Source: Cryomorphaceae bacterium
GTDB lineage: Bacteria; Bacteroidota; Bacteroidia; Flavobacteriales_G; Salibacteraceae
Assembly: GCA_003564735.1 (NCBI GenBank)
Contig: PXEK01000180.1
Coordinates: 1-9,473 of the forward strand
Length of the DNA: 9,473 nucleotides
Direction: 5' to 3'
Shown one piece after another: positions 1 through 8,358 of this stretch. The position numbers and the translations under genes were made by a program. The notes beneath the pieces are model-generated. The model did not search any database and had not been told where the DNA came from. It saw nothing but the letters and a program-made list of their open reading frames with translations. Within the stretch, counting starts at the first letter, position 1. The number at the start of each line of letters is the position of its first letter.

Positions 1-1900
1 ACAAAAGGTCATGGAGTGGGTGATTGCTGCCGAACTCGAAAAGCAATATACCAAAGAAGAAATTTTAACCATGTACCTCAACAAGTTTGACTTTGTCAAC
101 AATGCGGTTGGAATTCAATCGGCAGCCGAGGTGTATTTTAGTAAAACCGCACAAGAATTAGACTTAAAAGAATCGGCCATGCTGGTGGGTATGGCAAAAA
201 ACCCTTCATTGTTCAATCCAAATCGTCGACCCGACACTACCCTTTTCCGCAGGAATGTGGTTTTCGCTCAAATGGAACGAAACGGTTACTTGGAAAAAAC
301 TGTCAAAGATTCAGTAAAACAACTTCCTTTAGGTTTGAAATTCAAACGCGTGGATCACACACAAGGACTTGCTCCCTATTTTCGAGAAGTACTGAGGAGT
401 GAAGTTAAAAAAACTATGGCTTTAAAAGATGACGAGGGAAACCTCGTATATGCCAAACCTGACGGGAGTGCGTACGATATTTACGGCGACGGCCTTAAGA
501 TTTACACCACCATTGATGCCACTATGCAAGAGTATGCCGAATGGGCCGTTAGTGAGCACTTGGGAGGCGAACTTCAAAAAGATTTTTGGAACAACCTCAA
601 AAACCGTAAAAACCCACCTTTCTCAAATAGAATTTCTGAAAAACAGGTGGATCGTATTTTGAGCAACGCGGTGAAAATAAGTGACCGCTATCGCAATTAC
701 GCCGCTCGTAATCTCGACCCGGACTCTATAGAATACTACTTTAAACAACCTACCGAAATGAGGGTATTTGATTGGAACGGCGAGGTGGATACGGTAATGA
801 CTCCTATGGACTCTATTCTCTACCACAAAAGCTTTTTACGTGCGGGACTTATGAGCATGGACCCCCATACAGGTGAGGTAAGAGCGTGGGTAGGAGGTAT
901 AAATCACAAGTATTTCGCTTACGATCATGTAAAGCAAGGTAAACGACAAGTGGGCTCTACCTTTAAACCATTCGTTTATGCCCTAGCGATTGAAAATGGT
1001 TTGAGCCCGTGCAAAGAAGTTCCCAATATTCCCGTTACCTTTAGAAAAGGAAAGTGGAATATGATGCAAGATTGGACCCCCTCTAATGCCGATACCGCCT
1101 ATCGCGGTGAAATGGTTACCCTGCAATACGGTTTAGCCTCATCAATGAATAATATTACAGCTTGGGTAATGAAGCAATTCGGTCCCGTGGCAGTAATCGA
1201 ATACTGCCGAAGGATGGGAATTACAGCACAATTAGACACCGTACCCTCACTGGCTTTGGGTGTAGCCGATATTTCACTGTATGAAATGGTAGGTGCTCAC
1301 GCTACATTTGCCAATAAAGGAATATATCAAAAACCCGTATTCATTACTCGAATCGAAGATAAAAACGGCGCTCTTATCAAAGAATTTCAACCCGAAACTA
1401 GGGAGTCCATGAGTGAACAAAATGCCTACACCATGCTGGAACTAATGAAGGGCGTTACCATGGGCGCCAGAGCACCCGACGGCAGAAAAAGAGGATCAGG
1501 TATTCGACTGCACTTTGACCGCCCCTACGGAAATATCCCGTGGGATAGACCCATTGCCGGGAAAACGGGAACCACACAAAATAACTCTGACGGCTGGTTT
1601 ATGGGCAGCACCAAAGACCTTGTGACCGGTGTTTGGGTAGGCGCCGAAGATCGAAGTATTAATTTTACCGCAACGTATTACGGCCAAGGAGCCAACACCG
1701 CCCTCCCTATTTGGGGCTATTACATGAATAAAGTGTGGGCCGACACCTCATTGGGTATCAGCACCGAAGACTTCGAAAAACCGGAGAATCTTTCGGTTCG
1801 ATTGGACTGCACTATTTCAGCACCAGGCGAAGACGGCGAAACCGACTTCAACCGAGGTTACAACAAACAAGATAGCGAAGAGCCCGACTGGAACCGTTAA
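1..1900 (+). CDS. mrcA: Penicillin-binding protein 1A, bifunctional glycosyltransferase/transpeptidase (5' end outside window)
   Basis: This is a class A PBP that polymerises lipid II glycan strands and cross-links stem peptides in the periplasm. The frame is open from nt 2, so the ATG at 11 is internal. The visible part begins in GT51 motif 3 (QKVME, where other class A PBPs have RKxxE), then motif 4 (ILTMYLN, residues 18-24 counted from that ATG) and motif 5 (RRNVVF, about 80-85). The N-terminal anchor and GT motifs 1-2 lie upstream of the window. After a linker, the transpeptidase domain starts near residue 280. It has the full penicillin-binding triad: SxxK at S316-TF-K319 (nt 956-967), SxN at S378-M-N380 (nt 1142-1150) and KTG at 518-520 (nt 1562-1570). 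The C-terminal tail is short, acidic and Asn/Asp-rich. About 629 residues are visible against roughly 750-850 for the family, so perhaps 150 are missing. No terminator hairpin follows. The family call is firm; the symbol follows the general PBP1A name. Confidence 0.95.
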   Translation, partial: QKVMEWVIAAELEKQYTKEEILTMYLNKFDFVNNAVGIQSAAEVYFSKTAQELDLKESAMLVGMAKNPSLFNPNRRPDTTLFRRNVVFAQMERNGYLEKTVKDSVKQLPLGLKFKRVDHTQGLAPYFREVLRSEVKKTMALKDDEGNLVYAKPDGSAYDIYGDGLKIYTTIDATMQEYAEWAVSEHLGGELQKDFWNNLKNRKNPPFSNRISEKQVDRILSNAVKISDRYRNYAARNLDPDSIEYYFKQPTEMRVFDWNGEVDTVMTPMDSILYHKSFLRAGLMSMDPHTGEVRAWVGGINHKYFAYDHVKQGKRQVGSTFKPFVYALAIENGLSPCKEVPNIPVTFRKGKWNMMQDWTPSNADTAYRGEMVTLQYGLASSMNNITAWVMKQFGPVAVIEYCRRMGITAQLDTVPSLALGVADISLYEMVGAHATFANKGIYQKPVFITRIEDKNGALIKEFQPETRESMSEQNAYTMLELMKGVTMGARAPDGRKRGSGIRLHFDRPYGNIPWDRPIAGKTGTTQNNSDGWFMGSTKDLVTGVWVGAEDRSINFTATYYGQGANTALPIWGYYMNKVWADTSLGISTEDFEKPENLSVRLDCTISAPGEDGETDFNRGYNKQDSEEPDWNR

Positions 1901-2020
1901 GTTTTTTGATTGTTTAGTGGCAATACTTTTTTTTTCAGAACCCCAAAACCGTCTGAAAATTGAAGCAAACCCTATATAAACAAAGGCGTTCACCAAACGT
2001 TCTTTTCACAAAATATCATC

Positions 2021-2479
2021 ATGAGCAAAATAGAACAAGGCGACAAAATACCCGAATTTGAAATTCCCGATCAAACAGGAGAAACCTTCAGGTCTGAATC
2101 ACTCAAAGGTAAAAAGTGTGTCATTTTCTTCTACCCCAAAGATGAAACGCCCGGCTGCACCAAAGAGGCCTGCGCATTTCGCGATGCCTATGAAGATTTC
2201 CAAAAAGCTGATGCGGAAGTAATCGGAATCAGCAGCGACGGAATCAAAACACACCAAAGCTTTATTTCCAACCACAATCTTCCTTTCACCCTACTCAGCG
2301 ATGAAGACAAAAGCGTACGCAAAATGTTTGGCGTTCCCTCTAACCTACTCGGACTCATCCCCGGGAGAGTGACCTATGTAGTCAATAGCGAAGGAATCGT
2401 GGAATACATTTTCAACTCTCAACTCAACACGCAAGGTCATATTGACAAGGCGCTTGAAGTCATCAAAAAAATCAATTGA
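2021..2479 (+). CDS. bcp: Thiol peroxidase, Bcp/PrxQ-type peroxiredoxin
   Basis: This 152-residue protein, normal length for the family, is a cytoplasmic AhpC/TSA-fold peroxiredoxin. It reduces hydrogen peroxide and organic hydroperoxides using thioredoxin-type reductants. The active-site loop reads YPKDETPGCTKEACAFRD. C46 is the peroxidatic cysteine, and C51, five residues later, is the resolving cysteine, which is the layout of atypical two-Cys PrxQ enzymes. T43 and P44 precede C46 as in the family motif, and R116 in LIPGRVTYVV is the expected active-site arginine. The LIPGRVTY stretch looks more like plant and cyanobacterial PrxQ than like E. coli Bcp. C33 is an additional cysteine outside the motif. 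The ATG at 2021 is the first start compatible with the fold. The upstream bases are A/T-rich with no Shine-Dalgarno, as is usual in Bacteroidota. Its stop codon lies inside the promoter of the next gene. Confidence 0.95.
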   Translation: MSKIEQGDKIPEFEIPDQTGETFRSESLKGKKCVIFFYPKDETPGCTKEACAFRDAYEDFQKADAEVIGISSDGIKTHQSFISNHNLPFTLLSDEDKSVRKMFGVPSNLLGLIPGRVTYVVNSEGIVEYIFNSQLNTQGHIDKALEVIKKIN

Positions 2480-2505
2480 ATCCTACCTTCAAAACCCTAT
2501 ATTTG
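2476..2505 (+). promoter_or_regulatory. Bacteroidota-type primary sigma promoter for the metalloprotease gene
   Basis: A -33 element TTG (2476-2478) and a perfect -7 element TATATTTG (2498-2505, consensus TAnnTTTG) are separated by 19 nt, the usual spacing for the main sigma factor of Bacteroidota. Transcription would start near 2511-2515, giving a leader of about 70 nt before the ATG at 2583. The -33 TTG overlaps the TGA stop of the peroxiredoxin gene (2477-2479), so the metalloprotease can be transcribed separately although it follows bcp on the same strand. The match is seen directly; activity is inferred. Confidence 0.75.
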
Positions 2506-2582
2506 CGATCACTTTAAAAAGCATTGTGACAAAACCAAACAGGTAATCAATCCCGTTTTATTTGTCGCCCAAAAAAGCACAC

Positions 2583-5132
2583 ATGAAAAACATTTTATCT
2601 ATTCTCATTCCGGTTCTTCTCCTCGCATTCACATCCTGCTCAACAGGTGAAAAAACCGCCTCAAAAAAAGAGTCTAAAAGCGACAAAAGCATTGAAGAAA
2701 TCACCAAAAAGTGTGTCGTACATGAGGGTTTGTTCACCCTTTATCAAGATACCACAAGCGGCAACCTTTTTATGCTTATAGACTCGAACCATTTAGATAA
2801 CGAATTTATACACTTTAGTCAAGTAGCCAACGGAGTTTTAGATGCGGGATTTTTCAAGGGTTCATACCGTGGTTCACGAATTTTTAAAGTGAAGAGATAC
2901 TACGACCGTATTGATTTTGTATTGGAAAATACCACTTACTACTTTGATGAAGAAAATGCCCTTCACAAAGCGAAATACTCCAACATCAACAAACCCATCA
3001 TTCTATCAGAAAAAATTAAAGCCGAAAGTGACACGTCATCCGCTATTTTAGTATCTGCGGATGATTTATTTATGAATGAAACATTCCTACAAATTAAACC
3101 CGGATACAGTGCAAAATATAAAGGATTTAAATTGGGGAAACTCTCGAAAGATAAATCTAAATATCAAAAACTGAACAATTACCCCGAAAATACAAACGTG
3201 AGTGTAAACTACGTTTACGAAAACAGTCAGCCCAAAAACCGCGGTAGTTCTGCTGTAACCGATGGCAGATTTGTGAATATCCAATTGCATCACAGCCTAA
3301 TCGCCATGCCCGATAATGACTATCAAGTACGCTACGATGATCCGCGAATAGGCTATTTCATGACGCAGGTGAATGACATGACCACTACCGATCTCATCAA
3401 TTACCGCGATAAAATTCACCGTTGGAATTTAGTTAAAAAAGACCCTGAGGCCGAACTTTCAGAACCCGTTAAGCCCATCGTTTGGTGGATAGAAAATACC
3501 ACGCCCGAAGAATACCGCGAGGTAATAAAAGAAGCTGTGCTGAGATGGAACACCGCATTTGAAAAAATAGGATTCAAAAATGCCGTTGAAGTGTATGTGC
3601 AGCCCGATGATGCCGAATGGGATGCGGGAGATATTCGATACAACGTAATAAGGTGGACATCCTCACCCCGACCTCCCTTCGGTGGCTACGGTCCAAGTTT
3701 CGTAAACCCGAGAACAGGCGAAATTCTGGGTGCAGACGTAATGATTGAACTGGCCTCCATTCGCAATCGCCTGCAGCGGCAAGATGTATTCGAAAAGGCA
3801 GGGATATTCTTTGACGAATTTACAGGTACGGGTGAGGAATTTCACAACCACACGCACGGCTGCGGCTTTGGCAACTATATGTCTCATGCCACACAAATGG
3901 GTCACGTTTTCAACACGCTGCAAAACGCAGATGAAGACCAAAAAGAGGAGTTTGTCAATCAAATTCTTTACAGGCTGATGCTCCATGAAGTGGGTCACAC
4001 CTTGGGTTTAAACCACAACTTTAAAGGAAGTTTAATGAACAGTCCGTCCGAAATTCACGACCTTAAAGTGCAGGAAGAAAAAGGACTGGCAAGCACGGTA
4101 ATGGAATATCCCGCCATCAACTTTGCTCCCGAAGGAAAAGAGCAAGGTCTCTATTTTGACACAAAGCCCGGGCCATATGATATGTGGGCCATAGAGTTTG
4201 GCTACCACCCCGGCGGAAGCACTGAAGAGGAAACCGAGCAAATACTGAAAGACATTCTGTCAAAAGCCTCTCAACCCGAGTTGGCTTTTGCCAATGATGC
4301 CGATGATATGCGCTCACCCGGGAAAGGAATTGATCCTTTCGCCATGATCTTTGACCTAACGAACGATCCGGTGGCCTACTCGGTAGAGCGATTGGACTTA
4401 ATCAAAAGTACTTACCCCAAGCTAAAGGAAAAATATATTGCAGACGGTAAAACGTATCACGAATTGCGCAACGCCTTTTTAGTACTTAACACAGAATACG
4501 CTACCGCTTTACGCGTCATTTCCAGACACGTGGCCGGGGTGAAAGTCGATCGTTCATTAGCGGGAGAAAATGAAGGTTTAGCTCCATTTACACCGCTATC
4601 AAAGAAAGAGCAACAAAATGCCGTAGCTCAACTTAGAACGTATGCTTTCGATCCCGATGCATTTGACCAACCCGAAGATTTAATCAACTACTTGCAAATG
4701 CAGCGTCGCGGATTTAATCATTACAGTCGCGGTGAAGACCCCAGAATCCATCAACGCATATTGAATATTCAAAAAGAATTGTTGATTCACCTGCTTCATG
4801 CCAACGTAGTAAATCGGTTTATCGATACGAGACTTTACGGAAACGAGTATGACCTCACAGAATACTTGAACGACTTGACCAACGCGGTTTTTGAAAGTGA
4901 CTTGCGTAAACCCGCTAACTCTATGCGACGTAACTTGCAAACCGAATACGTTGCGCGTTTAATCAATGTAATGAACAATAAATCTTCATTGCATGCGACC
5001 AAATCTGCGGCGCACGGCCAACTCATAAAAATCAAAGAAGCGAATCAACGTGCATTAAAACCCGATGAGGCCACGAAAATGCATCGCGACTACATCATAA
5101 ATATGATTGACCGAGCCATGGATAAAAGTTGA
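2583..5132 (+). CDS. Zinc-dependent metalloprotease lipoprotein, DUF5117/DUF4953 type (metzincin-like)
   Basis: This 849-residue protein is predicted to be exported and lipid-anchored. The ATG at 2583 is preferred over an in-frame TTG at 2562, because it places MKN directly before the hydrophobic signal segment (residues 4-16). That segment ends at TSC, with C19 as the likely lipidated cysteine, although the lipobox is loose. The N-terminal part (about 40-290) resembles the DUF5118/DUF5117 region. The peptidase region starts near 300 (PIVWWIENTTPEEYREV). It contains the full metzincin zinc motif HEVGHTLGLNH at 468-478 (nt 3984-4016): H468, H472 and H478 as ligands and E469 as catalytic base. 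The sequence NFKGS follows, and M507 in TVMEYP is a plausible Met-turn. A His/Cys cluster (H421, H423, H425, C427) lies 43 residues before HEXXH. The C-terminal third is DUF4953-like and probably helical. The substrate is unknown. Outer-membrane or periplasmic location is inferred; the residues after C19 are not a clear surface-export signal. The gene has its own promoter and converges on the DUF4834 gene. Confidence 0.9.
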   Translation: MKNILSILIPVLLLAFTSCSTGEKTASKKESKSDKSIEEITKKCVVHEGLFTLYQDTTSGNLFMLIDSNHLDNEFIHFSQVANGVLDAGFFKGSYRGSRIFKVKRYYDRIDFVLENTTYYFDEENALHKAKYSNINKPIILSEKIKAESDTSSAILVSADDLFMNETFLQIKPGYSAKYKGFKLGKLSKDKSKYQKLNNYPENTNVSVNYVYENSQPKNRGSSAVTDGRFVNIQLHHSLIAMPDNDYQVRYDDPRIGYFMTQVNDMTTTDLINYRDKIHRWNLVKKDPEAELSEPVKPIVWWIENTTPEEYREVIKEAVLRWNTAFEKIGFKNAVEVYVQPDDAEWDAGDIRYNVIRWTSSPRPPFGGYGPSFVNPRTGEILGADVMIELASIRNRLQRQDVFEKAGIFFDEFTGTGEEFHNHTHGCGFGNYMSHATQMGHVFNTLQNADEDQKEEFVNQILYRLMLHEVGHTLGLNHNFKGSLMNSPSEIHDLKVQEEKGLASTVMEYPAINFAPEGKEQGLYFDTKPGPYDMWAIEFGYHPGGSTEEETEQILKDILSKASQPELAFANDADDMRSPGKGIDPFAMIFDLTNDPVAYSVERLDLIKSTYPKLKEKYIADGKTYHELRNAFLVLNTEYATALRVISRHVAGVKVDRSLAGENEGLAPFTPLSKKEQQNAVAQLRTYAFDPDAFDQPEDLINYLQMQRRGFNHYSRGEDPRIHQRILNIQKELLIHLLHANVVNRFIDTRLYGNEYDLTEYLNDLTNAVFESDLRKPANSMRRNLQTEYVARLINVMNNKSSLHATKSAAHGQLIKIKEANQRALKPDEATKMHRDYIINMIDRAMDKS

Positions 5133-5193
5133 GGGGGCCTATAACGGCACTCAAATGAAACTTGAGAATATCGCGACTTTGTAACGAGGTGGG

Positions 5194-5502
5194 CTATTTT
5201 GAAACCTCTTCGTAATCCACGTATTCCCCATCATCATCGTCGTCATTGTTTTTGTCGCGCTTCTTGTTCATGTATTCGACGCGAATATTACCGTCGTCTT
5301 TAATCACTCTTCCACCGGAGTTCTCTCTTTGGTTGAATTGATTCCGCATGTGCTCAGAGGCTTTTTCACTCGCCTTTTTTCCGAGATATCTGAGCACAAA
5401 GGGCAATATGATACGTGATATCAAGCGAATAATCAATATCGCCAGCACGATGACAATGATGGTTCTGACCAAACCCGTAAAACTTGCCTCGTAAATAATC
5501 AT
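5194..5502 (-). CDS. Small single-pass membrane protein, DUF4834 family
   Basis: This 102-residue protein has one strongly hydrophobic segment at about residues 9-36 (GLVRTIIVIVLAILIIRLIS and onward), followed by a basic stretch (RYLGKKASEKASEH) and a hydrophilic, probably disordered tail. The tail has a run of five Asp (NNDDDDDGEYVDYEEV) and ends with the GEYVDYEEV-type motif that I associate with DUF4834 proteins of Flavobacteriia. The basic residues after the segment suggest that the tail lies in the cytoplasm. The start ATG (5502-5500) overlaps the carB stop TGA (5501-5499) as ATGA, so the gene is very likely co-transcribed with carB and translationally coupled to it. No function is known for the family. 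Nothing in the protein suggests catalysis, so a role as a membrane tether or accessory factor is only a guess. Confidence 0.8.
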   Translation of the reverse strand: MIIYEASFTGLVRTIIVIVLAILIIRLISRIILPFVLRYLGKKASEKASEHMRNQFNQRENSGGRVIKDDGNIRVEYMNKKRDKNNDDDDDGEYVDYEEVSK

Positions 5503-8315
5503 CGGCTCAAATACAGGTTACGTTCAGAGTATACTTTTTTAAAGAAGGGGTCTTTCAAGTGTTTAATGAACCGAATAGCCTCACCCGTTGATTTCATTTC
5601 AGGGCCTAACTCCTTATCCACCTCAGGGAATTTATCAAATGAAAATACCGGGATTTTGATGGCATAACCGTCTAATTGAGGATTGTATTTAAAGTCCTTC
5701 ACTTTTTCATTTCCCAACATTACCTTGGTAGCCCAGTTCACATAAGGTTGCCCGTAAGCCTTGGCAATAAAAGGCACGGTTCGGGAGGCTCGCGGATTGG
5801 CTTCAATCACATACACCGTTTCATCTTTAACCGCGAACTGAATATTTATTAAACCTTGTGTACGAAGTGCTACGGCAATTTTGGGCACATATTCTTTAAT
5901 TTGATTGAGCACATTTTCGCTAACATCAAACGCGGGAAGTACGGCGTATGAATCACCCGAGTGAATTCCGGCCGGCTCAATGTGCTCCATAATACCGATG
6001 ATGAGCGTATCTTCACCGTCACAAATCGCATCGGCTTCCATCTCAATAGCTCCGTCGAGGAAGTGATCTAACAAAATCTTATTCCCCGGCAAATCACGAA
6101 TAATATTAATAACATGTTTTTCGAGCTCATCTTCATTGATGACAATCTTCATGCTTTGCCCGCCGAGTACATAACTGGGGCGCACCAAAAGCGGAAAGCC
6201 CAATTCCCTCGACAACTCAATGGCCTCGTCGGCGGTTTGAACCGATCCGTATTTGGGATACGGTATATCCAAGGCTTTGAGTTGGTCACTAAAGGCGCCG
6301 CGATTCTCTGCCAAGTCAAGCGCATCATAACCCGTACCTAAAACCTTTATACCGTAACGTTCCAATTTCTCAGCCAGTTTTAAAGCGGTTTGTCCGCCCA
6401 ACTGCACAATCACACCCTCGGGCTTTTCATGCCTTATGATATCGTAAATATGTTCCCAAAAAACGGGTTCAAAATACAGTTTATCAGCCGTATCAAAATC
6501 GGTACTTACGGTTTCGGGGTTACAGTTAATCATAATAGTTTCGTACCCGGCCTCTTTTGCGGCTAAAACCCCGTGAACACAGCAATAATCAAACTCAATT
6601 CCCTGCCCTATGCGGTTGGGACCCGAGCCCAAAATCACCACCTTCTTTTTATCTGTTACCACAGATTCGTTTTCCTGTTCAAAGGTGCTGTAATAATAAG
6701 GGGTTTCTGCCTTAAATTCGGCCGCACAAGTATCTACCAATTTATAAACCCGCTGAATACTCAACTCTTGCCTGCGTTTAAAAACCTCACTCTCCAAGCA
6801 ACGCATCAAATGAGCTATTTGCCTGTCGGCATAACCTTTTTGCTTGGCATCCAGCAATAACGTTTCAGGTATTTCGTCAACCTTGTATTTCTCTATTTCT
6901 GCTTCAATCGAAATCAATTCCTGTATTTGGTGTAAAAACCACTTATCGATTTTCGTAATTTCATGAATGGTTTTAAAAGGAATACCCAACTTTATGGCAT
7001 CATATAAATGGAACAATCTATTCCAAGAGGGTTTAGCCAAGCTCTCCAAAATACGCTCTTGATCGCGCCATTCTTTACCGTCGGCGCCCAAGCCGTTGCG
7101 GTTTATCTCGAGTGACTGACATGCTTTTTGAAGAGCCTCTTGAAAATTACGGCCAATGCCCATTACCTCACCTACTGATTTCATTTGCAAGCCCAACTCG
7201 CGATCGGCACCGCGGAATTTATTGAAATTCCAACGGGGAATTTTCACAATCACATAATCTAAAGTGGGTTCAAAATACGCCGATGTGGTTTTGGTGATTT
7301 GGTTATCCAACTCATCAAGCGTATAACCAATAGCCAACTTTGCGGCAATTTTAGCAATAGGATAACCCGTGGCCTTCGAAGCCAGAGCCGAGGAGCGCGA
7401 AACTCGCGGATTTATCTCAATGGCTATGATTTCCTCTTGATCATCGGGAGATACGGCGAATTGAACGTTACATCCGCCGGCAAAATTACCTATGGAGCGC
7501 ATCATTTTCATGGCCATATTACGCATACGCTGGAAAGTCGTATCGGCCAAAGTCATTGCCGGCGCTACCGTTATGGAGTCACCGGTGTGAATACCCATCG
7601 GGTCAAAATTCTCAATGGAACAAATGATGATAATGTTGTCATTTTTATCGCGCAGCAACTCCAACTCATACTCCTTCCAGCCCAGAACCGCCTTATCGAT
7701 AATCACCTCGTGAATAGGTGAAATGTGCAACGCTCTATTGAGCAGCTTATCAAAGGTTTCCTGCGTGTGTACAAAAGAAGCGCCCGCGCCACCCAAAGTG
7801 TAAGAAGCCCTAATAACCAAAGGGAAACCTAGTTCCTGAGCAATTTCCTTACCCTCTAAAAAAGATTTTGCCGTACGTGAAGGTGCCACCCCAACACCAA
7901 TATCTTCCATGAGTTTTCTAAAAGCCTCACGGTTTTCGGTAATATCAATCGCCTTGATATCTACACCAATAATTTTCACGCCAAAATCAGCCCACAACCC
8001 GGAATCTTCACATTCAATAGCCAAATTCAAAGCCGTTTGACCTCCCATTGTAGGTAGTACCGCATCAATTTCTTGTTCCGTTAAAATTTCGCGAATACTT
8101 TCAACCGTTAGCGGCTTAAGATACACGTGATCAGCAGTTACCTCATCAGTCATAATAGTAGCCGGGTTGGAATTAATGAGCGTAACTTCAATCCCCTCTT
8201 CACGCAATGAACGCGCGGCCTGTGATCCTGAATAATCAAACTCGCAGGCTTGACCAATAACGATAGGTCCACTCCCTATTATTAAAACTGACTTTATTGA
8301 ATTATCTTTGGGCAT
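5499..8315 (-). CDS. carB: Carbamoyl-phosphate synthase large subunit, short form without allosteric domain
   Basis: With the small subunit CarA, this enzyme makes carbamoyl phosphate from bicarbonate, ammonia derived from glutamine, and two ATP, feeding arginine and pyrimidine synthesis. The first half (about 1-400) is the carboxyphosphate ATP-grasp unit, with GGQTALNLA, LGGAGAS and EINPRVSRSS; E300 and N302 match the metal-binding pair E299/N301 of E. coli. The oligomerisation region spans about 400-555. The second half starts at KKVVILGSGPNRIGQG near 557 and has LGGQTALKLA, LGGQSM and EANPRASRT (E838, N840). The protein ends at residue 938, soon after LGPEMKSTGEA, with a short basic tail (ERNLYLSR). 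E. coli CarB has 1073 residues, so the whole C-terminal MGS-like domain that binds UMP, IMP and ornithine is absent. I recall similar short CarBs in Flavobacteriia, so this is probably natural. carA is not in the window. The ATG at 8315 gives the expected N-terminus, and the stop overlaps the next start. Confidence 0.97.
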   Translation of the reverse strand: MPKDNSIKSVLIIGSGPIVIGQACEFDYSGSQAARSLREEGIEVTLINSNPATIMTDEVTADHVYLKPLTVESIREILTEQEIDAVLPTMGGQTALNLAIECEDSGLWADFGVKIIGVDIKAIDITENREAFRKLMEDIGVGVAPSRTAKSFLEGKEIAQELGFPLVIRASYTLGGAGASFVHTQETFDKLLNRALHISPIHEVIIDKAVLGWKEYELELLRDKNDNIIIICSIENFDPMGIHTGDSITVAPAMTLADTTFQRMRNMAMKMMRSIGNFAGGCNVQFAVSPDDQEEIIAIEINPRVSRSSALASKATGYPIAKIAAKLAIGYTLDELDNQITKTTSAYFEPTLDYVIVKIPRWNFNKFRGADRELGLQMKSVGEVMGIGRNFQEALQKACQSLEINRNGLGADGKEWRDQERILESLAKPSWNRLFHLYDAIKLGIPFKTIHEITKIDKWFLHQIQELISIEAEIEKYKVDEIPETLLLDAKQKGYADRQIAHLMRCLESEVFKRRQELSIQRVYKLVDTCAAEFKAETPYYYSTFEQENESVVTDKKKVVILGSGPNRIGQGIEFDYCCVHGVLAAKEAGYETIMINCNPETVSTDFDTADKLYFEPVFWEHIYDIIRHEKPEGVIVQLGGQTALKLAEKLERYGIKVLGTGYDALDLAENRGAFSDQLKALDIPYPKYGSVQTADEAIELSRELGFPLLVRPSYVLGGQSMKIVINEDELEKHVINIIRDLPGNKILLDHFLDGAIEMEADAICDGEDTLIIGIMEHIEPAGIHSGDSYAVLPAFDVSENVLNQIKEYVPKIAVALRTQGLINIQFAVKDETVYVIEANPRASRTVPFIAKAYGQPYVNWATKVMLGNEKVKDFKYNPQLDGYAIKIPVFSFDKFPEVDKELGPEMKSTGEAIRFIKHLKDPFFKKVYSERNLYLSR

Positions 8316-8350
8316 AATTTGTTGGTTTTACGTGAGGCTTCAAACTCGCG

Positions 8351-8358
8351 CAAAAGTA
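8351..8358 (-). promoter_or_regulatory. Probable -7 promoter element for the carB operon
   Basis: The minus strand reads TACTTTTG here, a full match to the Bacteroidota -7 consensus TAnnTTTG, followed by GC. It lies 35 nt upstream of the carB ATG and predicts a leader of about 28 nt. The -33 element is poor: the nearest TTTG on the minus strand leaves only 15 nt of spacing instead of about 19. The position upstream of a two-gene unit supports the call; strength is uncertain. Confidence 0.5.

Noticed and set aside
1905..1931. Possible bcp promoter: TTTG (1905-1908) and TACTTTTT (1924-1931).
   Set aside because: The -7 element lacks the final G, and the 15-nt spacing is shorter than the usual 19 or so; too weak to annotate. 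Nothing else in the 1901-2020 gap is better, and no hairpin terminator was found there.
2525..2545. Six-codon GTG-initiated frame in the metalloprotease leader as a possible leader peptide.
   Set aside because: Non-ATG start, no codon bias of an attenuator and no nearby hairpin; expected by chance.
2562..2582. TTG start giving seven extra residues to the metalloprotease.
   Set aside because: The ATG at 2583 gives a standard lipoprotein signal peptide beginning MKN; the extension would only lengthen the n-region.
3663..3998. 111-codon minus-strand open frame inside the metalloprotease gene.
   Set aside because: It is opposite the conserved peptidase region and its composition looks like an antisense shadow.
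5150..5166. Small inverted repeat CTCAA/TTGAG between the convergent metalloprotease and DUF4834 genes as a terminator.
   Set aside because: Only five base pairs, no G/C-rich core and no T tract on either side.
5186..5206. GAGGT/ACCTC inverted repeat at the end of the DUF4834 gene.
   Set aside because: A five-pair stem with a long loop and no T tract; likely chance.
7299..7721. 140-codon plus-strand open frame inside carB.
   Set aside because: It is antisense to a strongly conserved carB region, shows no recognisable domain and has no promoter or context; a shadow frame.
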